From positions 1 through 19,936 of the forward strand of contig DATIFK010000201.1 in assembly GCA_035455265.1 (NCBI GenBank): DNA of 19,936 nucleotides, in the 5' to 3' direction. A model generated the notes under the pieces. That model was not told where the DNA came from. It did not search any database and saw nothing but the letters and a program-made list of their open reading frames with translations. Origin of the DNA: MGOM01 sp035455265. GTDB lineage: Bacteria > Chloroflexota > Anaerolineae > Anaerolineales > E44-bin32. The position numbers and the translations under genes are program-made. Every line of letters starts with the position of its first letter. Positions within the stretch are counted from its first letter, which is position 1. Positions 1-7,940 of the stretch are shown here, in pieces.

Positions 1-607
1 TCGGTTGCGGCGCTGCTACCGTCGGCGCCGGCGTTGAAGTCGATGTCGCCGCCGGCAAAGGTGTGGCAGTTGCCGGCGCGGTCGGTATGGGATCGAGTAG
101 GCCCAACACTTCGTCGAGTCCGAAGCGGCTGAAGAGCAGCACGTCGCTGCTGCCGGCGGATTGTACGTAGACGACCGATCCGGTCGGATCCATTCGACCG
201 ACCGTCAACTCTTGCTGGCTTCCGTCCTGGAACACCACCACAATCTTCTTCAGCGGCTGGTCCAGCCCGAAGGCCGCCAGGTCGGTTACGTCGTGCAAGA
301 CGCCCGTCGGCCGTGGCAAGCTGAGCCAGGTCGCGCTCTGCTCGACTCGGGCGGCGTCTGCCGGACCAGGTGTCGGTTGAACCAGATGCCATCCTTCTTC
401 GGCCTGCCGCTCCACTTCCACGATCGTTCCGGCTTGCAGATCCTCGATGCGGATCGACCGGATCGAGGTCGAATCGATCTCCCAGACCGCCTCGGGCGTC
501 GGCGTCTCGCCGGCCGGCGTGGTCGGCGGCCGGCGGGACAACAGCACGGCCCCTACAACCGCCACAGCCAGCACACCGACGAGGATCCAGGTCGTCCGCC
601 GAATCAT
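1..607 (-). CDS. DUF4340 domain-containing protein (3' end cut by window edge)
   Basis: An open frame runs from an ATG at 607 leftward to the window edge without a stop, giving the first 202 codons. Residues about 7-22 form one hydrophobic segment (WILVGVLAVAVVGAVLL), a likely signal anchor. The rest is soluble and begins with the pattern typical of DUF4340 (VWEID, then IRSIRIED, then a W-HLVQP strand and AFGLDQPLKKIVV). It ends in a Pro/Thr/Ala-rich stretch (about residues 170-202) that may be a linker or tail. DUF4340 proteins commonly sit after GldG-like proteins in ABC export operons, and here the start lies 10 nt after the GldG-like stop, with a GGCGGA ribosome site in the gap. The biochemical role of the family is unknown. 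It is probably anchored at the outer face of the membrane as an accessory of the exporter. The C-terminus and true length cannot be seen. Confidence 0.85.
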   Translation of the reverse strand, partial: MIRRTTWILVGVLAVAVVGAVLLSRRPPTTPAGETPTPEAVWEIDSTSIRSIRIEDLQAGTIVEVERQAEEGWHLVQPTPGPADAARVEQSATWLSLPRPTGVLHDVTDLAAFGLDQPLKKIVVVFQDGSQQELTVGRMDPTGSVVYVQSAGSSDVLLFSRFGLDEVLGLLDPIPTAPATATPLPAATSTSTPAPTVAAPQP

Positions 608-617
608 GCGGTCCGCC

Positions 618-2174
618 TCACGCCTGGCGCCGCCGGCGCAGGAAGGTCGATACGCCCAGCACGACCACGGCGCCGGGGATGCCGATGACGCTGATGAGCG
701 CGATCAGCACCGTCGTCTGGTTCGACGGCGGGACGACGAAGCGCTGGGTGGTCTCTTTGGGGGTCAGGCTGATCAGGCTCTCCTGACCGGCGGCCCAGTC
801 GATGCTGTTGATGAGCAGGTCGCCGTTGGCGTACTGGAAGTAGTCGGTGTTGGCGGCGAAGTCCACGTCGCCGAAGACCACCAGACGCGCGTGAGTCGTG
901 CGATCTTCGACGGTGGCCGCCAGGGTCAGCGGGCCGGCTGTGTCGGCGCTGGCGTTCTCCTCGACCGAGCCGCTCGTCTTGAGAGCCTCGAAGTCGGTCT
1001 CCCCCCACGAGTTGTTGCCCGTCCGGACCAACTCGACCTGGGTCAGGTCCGCATTGCCGACGTCGACCACCTCGATGCTGCGGGATGTCGGAAAATACGA
1101 GACCAGGTTGTTCAACCGAGCGGTGATCGGATCGGAGGCATAGGTCACCCCGATGCCGAAATTCGGCATGCTCGAGCTCAGATCGACGACGAAGTCGTTT
1201 CGCAGCCGGATGCCCCAGGTGGTGGCCAGCTCGTCCGCCAGGGGATCGTCGACGCCTTCCATACGCGTGCCGGGCGTCGGCTCCTCCATGACGACGACCG
1301 ATCCGCCCCGCCCCAGGTAGGCCCGCAACGCCTCGATTTCGCCGGTCGAAAGCGGCACGGTCGGGCCGGCAATGATCAGGGCCAATGCATCCTCGGGGAC
1401 AGCTGGATCGGTCAACAGGTTGAGCGCGGCGACCTCGTAGTTCTTGGACTCGAGCGCCTGGCGCGCGTCACCGTAGCCATCGGGCTCGGTGCTCTGCATA
1501 TCGCGCTCGCCATGACCGGTCAGGAAGTAGACCTTGCGCTGGCCCGGATTCGCCAGCCGGACCAAAGCGCCGGTGATGTCCTGCTCGGTCGGCGAGGCGA
1601 CGACCTCCGACCCGGCGCCCATGGCGACGACCACCGATCCGTCGCGCGTCACCCCGTAGCGATCGGCCTGGAGCGGTTCGGCGCGCGGATCGATGAATTG
1701 ATAGGTCACGTAGCCGCGCCCGGCCTCGACGTACTGCTGCAACAGCGGGCGGATGTCGTCCTGCATGGACGAGTAGTCGGCGGAATAGAAACCGATCAGG
1801 CGGACGGGTACGGTCAGCGTCGCCAGCGTCGCCCGCGTCTCGGGTGCCAGCGAGTATTGCGAATCTTCCGTCCAGTCCCAGCTCTTCGGATTCTTGTACG
1901 CCAGGACATTGACGACGCCGAGAATCCCGACCAGAGCCAGCCCGGCCACCACAGCGTTGGTCCCGTAGCGGCCCTGACGGCCGCGGAAGAACTGCGCGAC
2001 ACGTTCGCGGTCGAACGCCAGCCCGGCGACGACGCCCACCAACGCCACCGCCAGTCCGATGTAGACGTAGCGGTCGACCGTCTGGCGGTAGTAGTACCAG
2101 CCGGCGGCGCCGACGAGACCCAGCAGGGAGACGACGTAGGCGATGCGGATGGCCAGGGCGCGTTGGATCCTCAT
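618..2174 (-). CDS. GldG-like ABC transporter auxiliary protein
   Basis: This 518-residue protein belongs to the GldG / ABC-type uncharacterised transport family. Three hydrophobic segments lie in the first ~115 residues. They are followed by the conserved family junction near residue 120 (WDWTEDSQYSLAPET), then a large soluble domain of alternating strands (VRLIGFYS, KVYFLTGHGERD, ALIIAGPTVPLS, VVMEEPTPG) and a final membrane helix with an RRRRQ end. In related systems the soluble domain is extracytoplasmic and works with the ABC permease. The frame stays open upstream to 2597. I chose the ATG at 2174 because it overlaps the permease stop as ATGA and because the extra N-terminus is out-of-frame permease sequence. 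It is the third gene of the exporter operon. The transported substrate is unknown, and the gliding role of Bacteroidetes GldG should not be assumed. Confidence 0.9.
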   Translation of the reverse strand: MRIQRALAIRIAYVVSLLGLVGAAGWYYYRQTVDRYVYIGLAVALVGVVAGLAFDRERVAQFFRGRQGRYGTNAVVAGLALVGILGVVNVLAYKNPKSWDWTEDSQYSLAPETRATLATLTVPVRLIGFYSADYSSMQDDIRPLLQQYVEAGRGYVTYQFIDPRAEPLQADRYGVTRDGSVVVAMGAGSEVVASPTEQDITGALVRLANPGQRKVYFLTGHGERDMQSTEPDGYGDARQALESKNYEVAALNLLTDPAVPEDALALIIAGPTVPLSTGEIEALRAYLGRGGSVVVMEEPTPGTRMEGVDDPLADELATTWGIRLRNDFVVDLSSSMPNFGIGVTYASDPITARLNNLVSYFPTSRSIEVVDVGNADLTQVELVRTGNNSWGETDFEALKTSGSVEENASADTAGPLTLAATVEDRTTHARLVVFGDVDFAANTDYFQYANGDLLINSIDWAAGQESLISLTPKETTQRFVVPPSNQTTVLIALISVIGIPGAVVVLGVSTFLRRRRQA

Positions 2175-2902
2175 CGCCACCGCCTCGATTCGACGACCTG
2201 GCTCCCTAAGAACAAGGCCAGGACGGTCAGGCTGACATAGTAGACGACGTCCTTCACATCCACCACGCCTCGGTAGAAGTTGTCGTAGTAGTGCGATACG
2301 AAGCTGAGGTAGCGTGCCACCTCGTTGGCGCCGCCGGCGCCGCTGGCGAAGCCGCCGATGATCCACAGCAATAGAATCAGCGCCAGAGTCGCTCCCGCCG
2401 CCGCCAGGGTGTTGCTGAAGAAGGCCGAGATCAGGGTGCCAATCGCCAGGATGGCGGCCACCATCAGCACCAGGCCGAAGTAGGCCGACACCAGCTGCCC
2501 CTGGTCGATGCCGGGGTTGGTCATCCGATGCAGGATGATCGGGTAGACCCACGTCACGGCCATCAGCACCACCATGAACCCGAGGGCACCCAGCCATTTG
2601 CCGACGACGAGCTCCCAGTCGCGCACCGGCGCCGTCAGCAAGAGCTCGATCGTCCCTGTGCTCTGCTCCTCGGCCAGCAGCCTCATCGTCACGATCGGCG
2701 TGGTGAAGATGAGGATGGTGACCATCGGCCCGATGACCAATCGCCCGTCGGGATTGACCTGGCCGGTCTGCAAGCCGTAGTAGACGTTGATGGCGAACAG
2801 CCCGCCCAGAATCAGGTAGAGCAGGAAGGCCAGGACGTAGGCCATCGGAGAGATGAAGTAGTGGCGGAGCTCGCGGCCGGCAATGATCCAGACGTTGCGC
2901 AC
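2171..2902 (-). CDS. ABC-2 type permease, GldF-like
   Basis: This 243-residue integral membrane protein has about six hydrophobic segments. It opens with WIIAGRELRHYFISPMAYV, the N-terminal signature of GldF/ABC-2 permeases, and has the membrane-adjacent TMRLLAEEQSTGTIELLLTAPV segment (about residues 73-93, in two parts) typical of ABC-2 transporters. It should form the channel of the exporter with the ATPase encoded just upstream. The start is GTG at 2902, four nt after the ATPase stop, with GGAGGG about 8 nt ahead inside the end of the ATPase gene. The stop overlaps the GldG-like start by 4 nt, which suggests translational coupling. The family is clear, but the substrate cannot be read from the sequence. 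Confidence 0.92.
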   Translation of the reverse strand: MRNVWIIAGRELRHYFISPMAYVLAFLLYLILGGLFAINVYYGLQTGQVNPDGRLVIGPMVTILIFTTPIVTMRLLAEEQSTGTIELLLTAPVRDWELVVGKWLGALGFMVVLMAVTWVYPIILHRMTNPGIDQGQLVSAYFGLVLMVAAILAIGTLISAFFSNTLAAAGATLALILLLWIIGGFASGAGGANEVARYLSFVSHYYDNFYRGVVDVKDVVYYVSLTVLALFLGSQVVESRRWR

Positions 2903-2906
2903 GCCG

Positions 2907-3845
2907 CTACCCTCCGTCCTGATCGGCCGACTCGTCGGCGGTCAGCTGCAGGAAGATCTCCTCCAGGCTGGCTCCCACGGCTCGCAGTTCCAGCAGATCG
3001 TGGCCGGCCTCGACGATGGTCTTGGCGATCCGGGCACGGATGTCGCGGCCCGGCGAGCTGGAGATTTCGAGGTCGCCCCGAACGGGGCCATCCTGCACGC
3101 TGACCACTCCCGGAATGGCCATCAACCGCGACCTGAGGTCGCCGTCGCCGTCGGCGACTCTGACGGCGATCCGCTCGGCCCCGGCCAGCTGGGATTGGAG
3201 GTGTGCCGGCGTGTCCTCGGCGACGATGGCTCCCTTGTTGATGATCACGACTCGGTCACAGACCTGCTGGGCCTCGGAGAGGATGTGCGTCGAGAGCAGG
3301 ACGGTGCGATCCTTGCCCAGCCCTTGAATGAGTTTGCGGACTTCGATGATCTGCGCAGGATCCAGACCGATCGTCGGCTCGTCCAGGATCAGCACCTCGG
3401 GTTGGTGCAGGAGCGCCTGGGCCAGCCCGACGCGCTGCCGAAGGCCCTTGCTCAGGTTGCCGATGTAGCTGTCCGCCCGGTCGACCAGGTGGACTTCCTC
3501 GAGGACGGCGTCGATGCGGCCATCCAGGTCGGGCACACGGCGCAGAGCTCCGATGAAGGCCAGATACTCGACGACCGAAAGCTCCGGGTAGAGCGGCACC
3601 GTCTCGGGCAGGTAACCCACGCGGCGCCGGACCTCCATGGATTCTTCGACGACGTCGAAGCCGGCCACCTTGGCGCGGCCGCGCGACGGCGGCATGTAGC
3701 CGGTCAGGATGCGCATCGTGGTCGTCTTGCCCGCCCCGTTCGGCCCAAGGAATCCGAGGATTTCACCCTTGCGGGCCTCGAAGGTGAGGTCCCGGACGGC
3801 GGGGTGTTCCCCGTAGAATTTGGTCAGGCTTTGCGCTTGGATCAT
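2907..3845 (-). CDS. ABC transporter ATP-binding protein (GldA-like)
   Basis: This 312-residue cytoplasmic ATPase energises the exporter. Visible motifs are Walker A GPNGAGKTT (34-42), a GYLPE Q-loop equivalent with Glu in place of Gln (77-81), signature LSKGLRQ (131-137), Walker B VLILDEP (151-157), D-loop GLDP and switch His187 in STHIL. The roughly 90 residues after about position 225 form the extra C-terminal domain common in GldA/NatA/CcmA-type exporters. GYLPE at the Q-loop is usual for this GldA-like subgroup. The start is ATG at 3845. It is the first gene of a four-gene minus-strand operon, preceded by a 101-nt leader with a hairpin and a good promoter at 3953-3982. The directly following permease and GldG-like genes make export, rather than uptake, the likely activity. 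Confidence 0.95.
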   Translation of the reverse strand: MIQAQSLTKFYGEHPAVRDLTFEARKGEILGFLGPNGAGKTTTMRILTGYMPPSRGRAKVAGFDVVEESMEVRRRVGYLPETVPLYPELSVVEYLAFIGALRRVPDLDGRIDAVLEEVHLVDRADSYIGNLSKGLRQRVGLAQALLHQPEVLILDEPTIGLDPAQIIEVRKLIQGLGKDRTVLLSTHILSEAQQVCDRVVIINKGAIVAEDTPAHLQSQLAGAERIAVRVADGDGDLRSRLMAIPGVVSVQDGPVRGDLEISSSPGRDIRARIAKTIVEAGHDLLELRAVGASLEEIFLQLTADESADQDGG

Positions 3846-3889
3846 GATCAGGTCCCGATGGGAGCCGGTGGGCCGCTGCCCAGGCGAAA

Positions 3890-3921
3890 GAAGAGCACCC
3901 CCTGGCCGGCCGGTGCTCTTC
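3890..3921 (-). promoter_or_regulatory. Hairpin in the ABC operon leader (possible attenuator)
   Basis: A perfect 10-bp inverted repeat (GAAGAGCACC and GGTGCTCTTC) surrounds a 12-nt GC-rich loop. Read on the minus strand, which is the transcript of the ABC operon, the right arm continues as TTTC, so the stem ends in a short T-rich tract. It lies between the predicted transcription start near 3946 and the ATPase ATG at 3845. The structure is seen directly. A termination/antitermination role is inference, since the T-tract is short. Confidence 0.55.
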
Positions 3922-3952
3922 AGAAATCCAACTAAGGCTTGCTCCGGGGTTC

Positions 3953-3982
3953 ACTATACGTAAGGAAGCCTGGGCAAGTCAA
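3953..3982 (-). promoter_or_regulatory. Sigma-70-like promoter of the ABC exporter operon
   Basis: On the minus strand, -35 TTGACT (3982-3977) is separated by 18 nt from -10 TATAGT (3958-3953). Both hexamers match 5 of 6 consensus bases. Transcription would start near 3946, about 100 nt before the ATPase start codon. It faces away from the pyrophosphatase promoter; the two -35 boxes are 37 nt apart. Confidence 0.65.
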
Positions 3983-4019
3983 CATCCTCTAACCGAATCC
4001 TTATCTGGGGGCGCTTTGC

Positions 4020-4048
4020 TTGACAGCTTATGCGCCCGCCTGTACAAT
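4020..4048 (+). promoter_or_regulatory. Sigma-70-like promoter of the pyrophosphatase gene
   Basis: A perfect -35 TTGACA (4020-4025), a 17-nt spacer and -10 TACAAT (4043-4048, 5 of 6) form a near-consensus promoter. TG stands immediately before the -10 hexamer. The start would be near 4055, giving a leader of about 45 nt that carries GGAGGAG (4081-4087). It overlaps the upstream part of the open frame, which helps place the true start codon at 4100. Confidence 0.8.
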
Positions 4049-4099
4049 TGCGTGTCCCCTGGCACGATCGGACCAGTTCCGGAGGAGCTACAGCCCACC

Positions 4100-6415
4100 A
4101 TGTATTCGATGGAAGGCCTGACCGCGTTCGAGACGCTGGGCATCTACGGCGTCCTGACCATCGCCATCCTCGGCCTCCTCTACGCCCTCTTCCTACGCAG
4201 CCAGATCCTGCGGGAGGACAAGGGGACGGCGCGGATGCAGGAGGTCTGGACGGCGATCCGCGTCGGGGCGGATACCTACCTGCGACGTCAGCTGCGCAGC
4301 ATCCTGCCTCTGATCGTGGTCCTGACGGTCGCCTTGTTCCTGTCCGTGTACATCGTCACTCCGACGCCGGAGGCGCTCGAACGGTTCCACTCCCTTTCGG
4401 AGAGTCAGGTTCGGCTGGTCATTGGGCTCGCCCGGGCCGCAGCCTTCGTCATGGGCGCCACGTTCAGCCTGATGGTGGGTCAGCTCGGGATGCGCATGGC
4501 GGTCCAGGGGAACGTTCGCGTGGCCTCCGCCTCGCGGCGCTCTTTCGGTGATGCCCTGCGCATCGCCTATCGGGCGGGAACGATCACCGGGATGCTGACC
4601 GACGGGCTGGGGTTGCTCGGCGGCACGGTCATCTTCATCTTGATGGGCAAAGCCGCGCCGGACGCCCTGCTTGGTTTCGGGTTCGGTGGCACTCTGCTGG
4701 CGCTGTTCATGCGCGTCGGAGGCGGCATCTTCACCAAGGCGGCCGACGTCGGCGCCGATCTGGTGGGCAAGATCGAAGCCGGCATTCCCGAGGACGACCC
4801 GCGCAACCCCGCCGTGGTGGCCGACCTGGTGGGCGACAACGTCGGCGATTGCGCCGGGATGGCCGCCGACATCTTCGAGTCCTACGAAGTCACGATTGTC
4901 TCGGGCCTGATCCTCGGCCTGGCGTTGACGGCGCTGACCGGCCGCCTCGAGTGGATCATCTACCCGCTGCTCGTTCGCGGCATCGGCGTGCTCTCATCGA
5001 TCATCGGGACCTACCTGGTGCGCGGCGGCCCGGGCAAGTCGGGCGATGCCATGCGGGCGATCTTTACCGGCTTCCTATCCTCGGCGGCGATTTCGGTCGT
5101 GTTGTTCGGCGCCGTGGCGTTCGTCTACATGCAGGATGTGCCGGGCGGGTGGTGGCGGCCATTCCTGGCCACGACGGTCGGCGTCGCACTGGCGATCCTG
5201 ATCGACCGCATCACCGAGTACTTCACCGGCACGCACGGCGCGCCCGTCAAGAATATCCGCAACGCCGCCGACACCGGGCCGGCGACGCTCATCCTGGCGG
5301 GGACGTCGGTCGGATTCGAGTCGTCCGTCTGGGGTGTGGTGACCATCGCCGCCACGATCTTCGCTTCGATCCTGATCTTCGGCGGGGTCGATCCGGCGCA
5401 CAACGCCTCCTACATCCTGTACGGCGTCGCCATGACCGGCATCGGCATGTTGACCCTGACCGGCAACAACGTCGCCATGGATTCGTACGGCCCGATCTCC
5501 GACAACGCCAACGGCATCGGCGAAATGGCCTGGCACAATCAGACCGATGCCGAGACACTCTCGGCCAAGCGGATCATGGCCGACCTGGACGCCGTCGGCA
5601 ATACGACCAAGGCCATCACCAAGGGCGTGGCCATCGGATCGGCGGTGATTGCCGCCGTCTCGCTGTTCGGCTCGTTCCTGGTCGACGTCAGCCGGGCCGA
5701 GGCTGCGCTCGGCGTCCCGCTGTCCAGTCAGATTCAGACGCTCGGCATCCGGGTCGACGTGCCGCAGGTGTTCGTCGGGATGCTGATCGGCGGCGCCCTG
5801 CCATGGTTGTTCTCGTCCTTCGCCATCCAGGCCGTCGCTCGCGCCGCAGGATTGATCGTGCTCGAAGTCCGGCGGCAGTTCAAGCTGGGAGTCCTCGAAG
5901 GCAAGGTGCCGCCGGACTATCAGCGGGCCGTGTCCATCTCCACGACGGCGGCGCAGAAGGAATTGGTCCCGCTGGCCCTGCTCGGCGTCCTGACGCCGAT
6001 GCTGGTCGGGCTGGTGCTGAAGGTCGAGGCTCTCGGCGGTTTCCTGGCCGGCATCATCATCTCCGGGCAGCTCTTGGCCGTGTATCTCAACAATGCCGGC
6101 GGCGCCTGGGATAACGCCAAGAAACTCATCGAGGACGAGCCGCGCGACCCAGCCAAGAACACCGGCAAGGGTTCCGAACGGCATATGGCGGCGGTCGTCG
6201 GCGACACCGTCGGCGACCCGATGAAAGACACCGCCGGGCCGGCGCTGAACCCCATGATCAAGGTGGTCAATCTGGTGTCGGTCATCATCTCTCCAATCGT
6301 GGTGGCCTACCGGACGCTCGGGCTGACCGGTTGGCTCATCGTGCTGGCGCTCATGGCGGTGCTGGTGTGGGCGGTATGGCAGAGCAAGCGCACCCCGCCG
6401 GCGATCGCTTCCTGA
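4100..6415 (+). CDS. hppA: Membrane-bound proton-translocating pyrophosphatase
   Basis: This 771-residue polytopic enzyme hydrolyses cytoplasmic pyrophosphate and pumps ions across the membrane. The catalytic signature DVGADLVGKIE is at 216-226, followed by the Asp-rich GDNVGDCAGMAAD loop. A C-terminal GDTVGDPMKDTAGPALNP block completes the pyrophosphate/Mg site. The GNTTKAITKG motif carries Lys504 and Thr507 where K+-dependent enzymes have Ala and Gly. By established family rules this marks the K+-independent class, which pumps H+. The frame opens at 4016, but the promoter lies inside that extension. ATG 4100, with GGAGGAG upstream, is the best start; ATG 4109 is possible. The gene is monocistronic or nearly so: strong own promoter in front, terminator behind. 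It probably recovers energy from biosynthetic pyrophosphate. Confidence 0.97.
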   Translation: MYSMEGLTAFETLGIYGVLTIAILGLLYALFLRSQILREDKGTARMQEVWTAIRVGADTYLRRQLRSILPLIVVLTVALFLSVYIVTPTPEALERFHSLSESQVRLVIGLARAAAFVMGATFSLMVGQLGMRMAVQGNVRVASASRRSFGDALRIAYRAGTITGMLTDGLGLLGGTVIFILMGKAAPDALLGFGFGGTLLALFMRVGGGIFTKAADVGADLVGKIEAGIPEDDPRNPAVVADLVGDNVGDCAGMAADIFESYEVTIVSGLILGLALTALTGRLEWIIYPLLVRGIGVLSSIIGTYLVRGGPGKSGDAMRAIFTGFLSSAAISVVLFGAVAFVYMQDVPGGWWRPFLATTVGVALAILIDRITEYFTGTHGAPVKNIRNAADTGPATLILAGTSVGFESSVWGVVTIAATIFASILIFGGVDPAHNASYILYGVAMTGIGMLTLTGNNVAMDSYGPISDNANGIGEMAWHNQTDAETLSAKRIMADLDAVGNTTKAITKGVAIGSAVIAAVSLFGSFLVDVSRAEAALGVPLSSQIQTLGIRVDVPQVFVGMLIGGALPWLFSSFAIQAVARAAGLIVLEVRRQFKLGVLEGKVPPDYQRAVSISTTAAQKELVPLALLGVLTPMLVGLVLKVEALGGFLAGIIISGQLLAVYLNNAGGAWDNAKKLIEDEPRDPAKNTGKGSERHMAAVVGDTVGDPMKDTAGPALNPMIKVVNLVSVIISPIVVAYRTLGLTGWLIVLALMAVLVWAVWQSKRTPPAIAS

Positions 6416-6437
6416 TTCCGTCCTTTCGCCCTCACAC

Positions 6438-6470
6438 CGAGCCCGGCCGCGAGACCGGGCTCGTTCTTTT
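6438..6470 (+). terminator. Intrinsic terminator after hppA
   Basis: A 9-bp perfect stem (CGAGCCCGG and CCGGGCTCG) with an 8-nt loop is followed by TTCTTTT. It begins 23 nt after the hppA stop codon and precedes the glycosyltransferase operon, so it separates two transcription units. Confidence 0.85.
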
Positions 6471-6483
6471 CCGGCCACGCTCC

Positions 6484-6491
6484 TGTAGAAT
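6484..6491 (+). promoter_or_regulatory. Possible -10 element of the glycosyltransferase operon
   Basis: TGTAGAAT contains the hexamer TAGAAT (5 of 6 consensus bases) directly preceded by TG. No convincing -35 box is present: the T-tract of the hppA terminator occupies that place. Start would fall near 6498, leaving about 18 nt and a GGAG (6502-6505) before the TTG start codon at 6516. It is plausible because a terminator lies just upstream, but weak. Confidence 0.4.
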
Positions 6492-6515
6492 CGCAGCGGA
6501 CGGAGCCGGTCGACG

Positions 6516-7940
6516 TTGCGCACAAAGAGTTCTGGATTCCTGATTGCCTCGGGCGTGCTGATGCTGGCGGCGCTGGTCCTGGCCGGCTGGCGCCTGGGAT
6601 CGCAAAGCCTATGGGTCGATGAGACGTACACGTGGTGGTTCACCCGCCTCCATTGGCCCGATTTGCTGCAGGCGGCCCGGATCGACGCCGTCAACCCCCC
6701 GCTCTACTACATCTACGTGAGGCTCTTCAGCCCCTCCGGCAGCGAGGCGCCGCTGCGCCTGCCGTCGGTTGTGGCCCACGTGGCTGGGACGGCCGGTGCA
6801 ATCTGGCTGGGGCTGCACCTGGGCGGGCGCGCCGGCGGATTCGCCTCCGGACTGTTGTGGGCGACCCACCCGATGTTGCTGTGGGCGGCGCGCGACGCGC
6901 GGCCGTACGCTCTCGCCGCAGCCCTGGCCGTCGTCCTGGTGGCCGTGTTCGTTCGGATTCGGGACTCGTGGTCTGCCAGACTCGCCGCGGCGGCCGGCGC
7001 GGCGATGGCCCTCGGCCTGATCACCCACTACTTCTTCTTCGTAACGGTCGCATCCCTGAGTCTCATGTCGGCCGTCAACCTCAGGCATTCGCCGACCTTC
7101 TTTCGCCGCTGGACTCTCCTGACCCTGGCGGCGATGGCACCGCTGGCTCTCTGGGTCGTATGGCTCCTGCGAACCGGGTCGCCCTCCCTTGGCATCGGAT
7201 GGATCCGGACGCCCGTGCTGGCCGACGTCCCTCTCACGCTCTGGAATCTGGCTGGCGGCTACGCCGGCGTCGTCGACCTCCCCTCGACCCTGCTCGGCCT
7301 GTCGATCCTGGCATCGATGGTGCTGGGTCTGAGGAGCGACGGACGAGCGGCGTGGTCCCTGCTCGTCGGCGGGCTGCTCGCGCCGGCGCTCGCCGTGTGG
7401 GTCATCTCGCAGCGGCGCCCGGTCTACGTGGATCGATACTTCATCGTGTTGTTGCCGTTCGTGGCGGCGATGGTCGCGTTGGGAGTCAACGGGCTTCGCC
7501 ACCGGATCCGCCGGGGCAGCCTTTCACCCGTGACGTCGGCGGGTTTGGCCCTGGCGGCGTGTCTTGTCGCCCTGGCCGCGTCGGCCACGGTCCACGTTTC
7601 TCCCAAGTTCGCCAAGGAGGATTGGCGCGGTTTGGCCGGCTTCCTAAGGTCACACGCTGTGACGGTTCGATCGCTGCGGCTGTCCGAGCCGGAGATCACC
7701 TTGCCTCTGACGTACTACTTCGACCGGGACCTGATGGCCGAAGGCTTCCAGGGGCCGCGCGCCTGCGGGCAAGAGTGCTGGCTAGTCTCGCGTCAGCCGT
7801 ACACGGCCACGCACGCATTCACCCAGTCGATCGCTGATCCGTCGAGGCCGCGGACACCGGAATGGCCGGCTGGCTGTCGCACCGGAACTTCCTGGGTGAG
7901 CCCTACGGGGATCCAGGCATGGGAGTTGTCTTGCCCGTAA
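6516..7940 (+). CDS. GT-C glycosyltransferase, GT39/PMT-like (first of three)
   Basis: This 474-residue multi-pass membrane protein has the hallmarks of GT39/ArnT-like polyprenyl-phosphate-sugar-dependent transferases. An N-terminal helix is followed by a first extracytoplasmic loop with SLWVDETYT, where Asp35-Glu36 is the expected catalytic acidic pair. Next come NPPLYY, an LRLPSVVAHVAG helix and ARDARPYALA, all typical of the family. A soluble tail with WRGLAGFLRSH follows the last membrane helices. The start is TTG at 6516, with GGAG 10 nt upstream; no better start exists near the conserved N-terminus. It probably transfers a hexose from a lipid carrier to a surface glycan, lipid or protein. 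Donor and acceptor are unknown. It is first in an apparent operon of three glycosyltransferases plus an amidohydrolase. Confidence 0.85.
   Translation: MRTKSSGFLIASGVLMLAALVLAGWRLGSQSLWVDETYTWWFTRLHWPDLLQAARIDAVNPPLYYIYVRLFSPSGSEAPLRLPSVVAHVAGTAGAIWLGLHLGGRAGGFASGLLWATHPMLLWAARDARPYALAAALAVVLVAVFVRIRDSWSARLAAAAGAAMALGLITHYFFFVTVASLSLMSAVNLRHSPTFFRRWTLLTLAAMAPLALWVVWLLRTGSPSLGIGWIRTPVLADVPLTLWNLAGGYAGVVDLPSTLLGLSILASMVLGLRSDGRAAWSLLVGGLLAPALAVWVISQRRPVYVDRYFIVLLPFVAAMVALGVNGLRHRIRRGSLSPVTSAGLALAACLVALAASATVHVSPKFAKEDWRGLAGFLRSHAVTVRSLRLSEPEITLPLTYYFDRDLMAEGFQGPRACGQECWLVSRQPYTATHAFTQSIADPSRPRTPEWPAGCRTGTSWVSPTGIQAWELSCP

Noticed and set aside
447..2240. 597-codon plus-strand open frame opposite the GldG-like gene
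   Set aside because: It is antisense to GldG-like and permease genes with clear family motifs. Its product is Arg/Gly/Asp-rich with no recognisable domain, as expected from a GC-rich complementary frame.
4016..4099. 28-codon N-terminal extension of hppA from TTG 4016
   Set aside because: The near-consensus promoter with predicted transcription start near 4055 lies inside it, and GGAGGAG supports ATG 4100.
5075..6694. 539-codon minus-strand frame across hppA
   Set aside because: It is antisense to highly conserved pyrophosphatase motifs, crosses a terminator, and has His/Arg/Asp-rich shadow composition.
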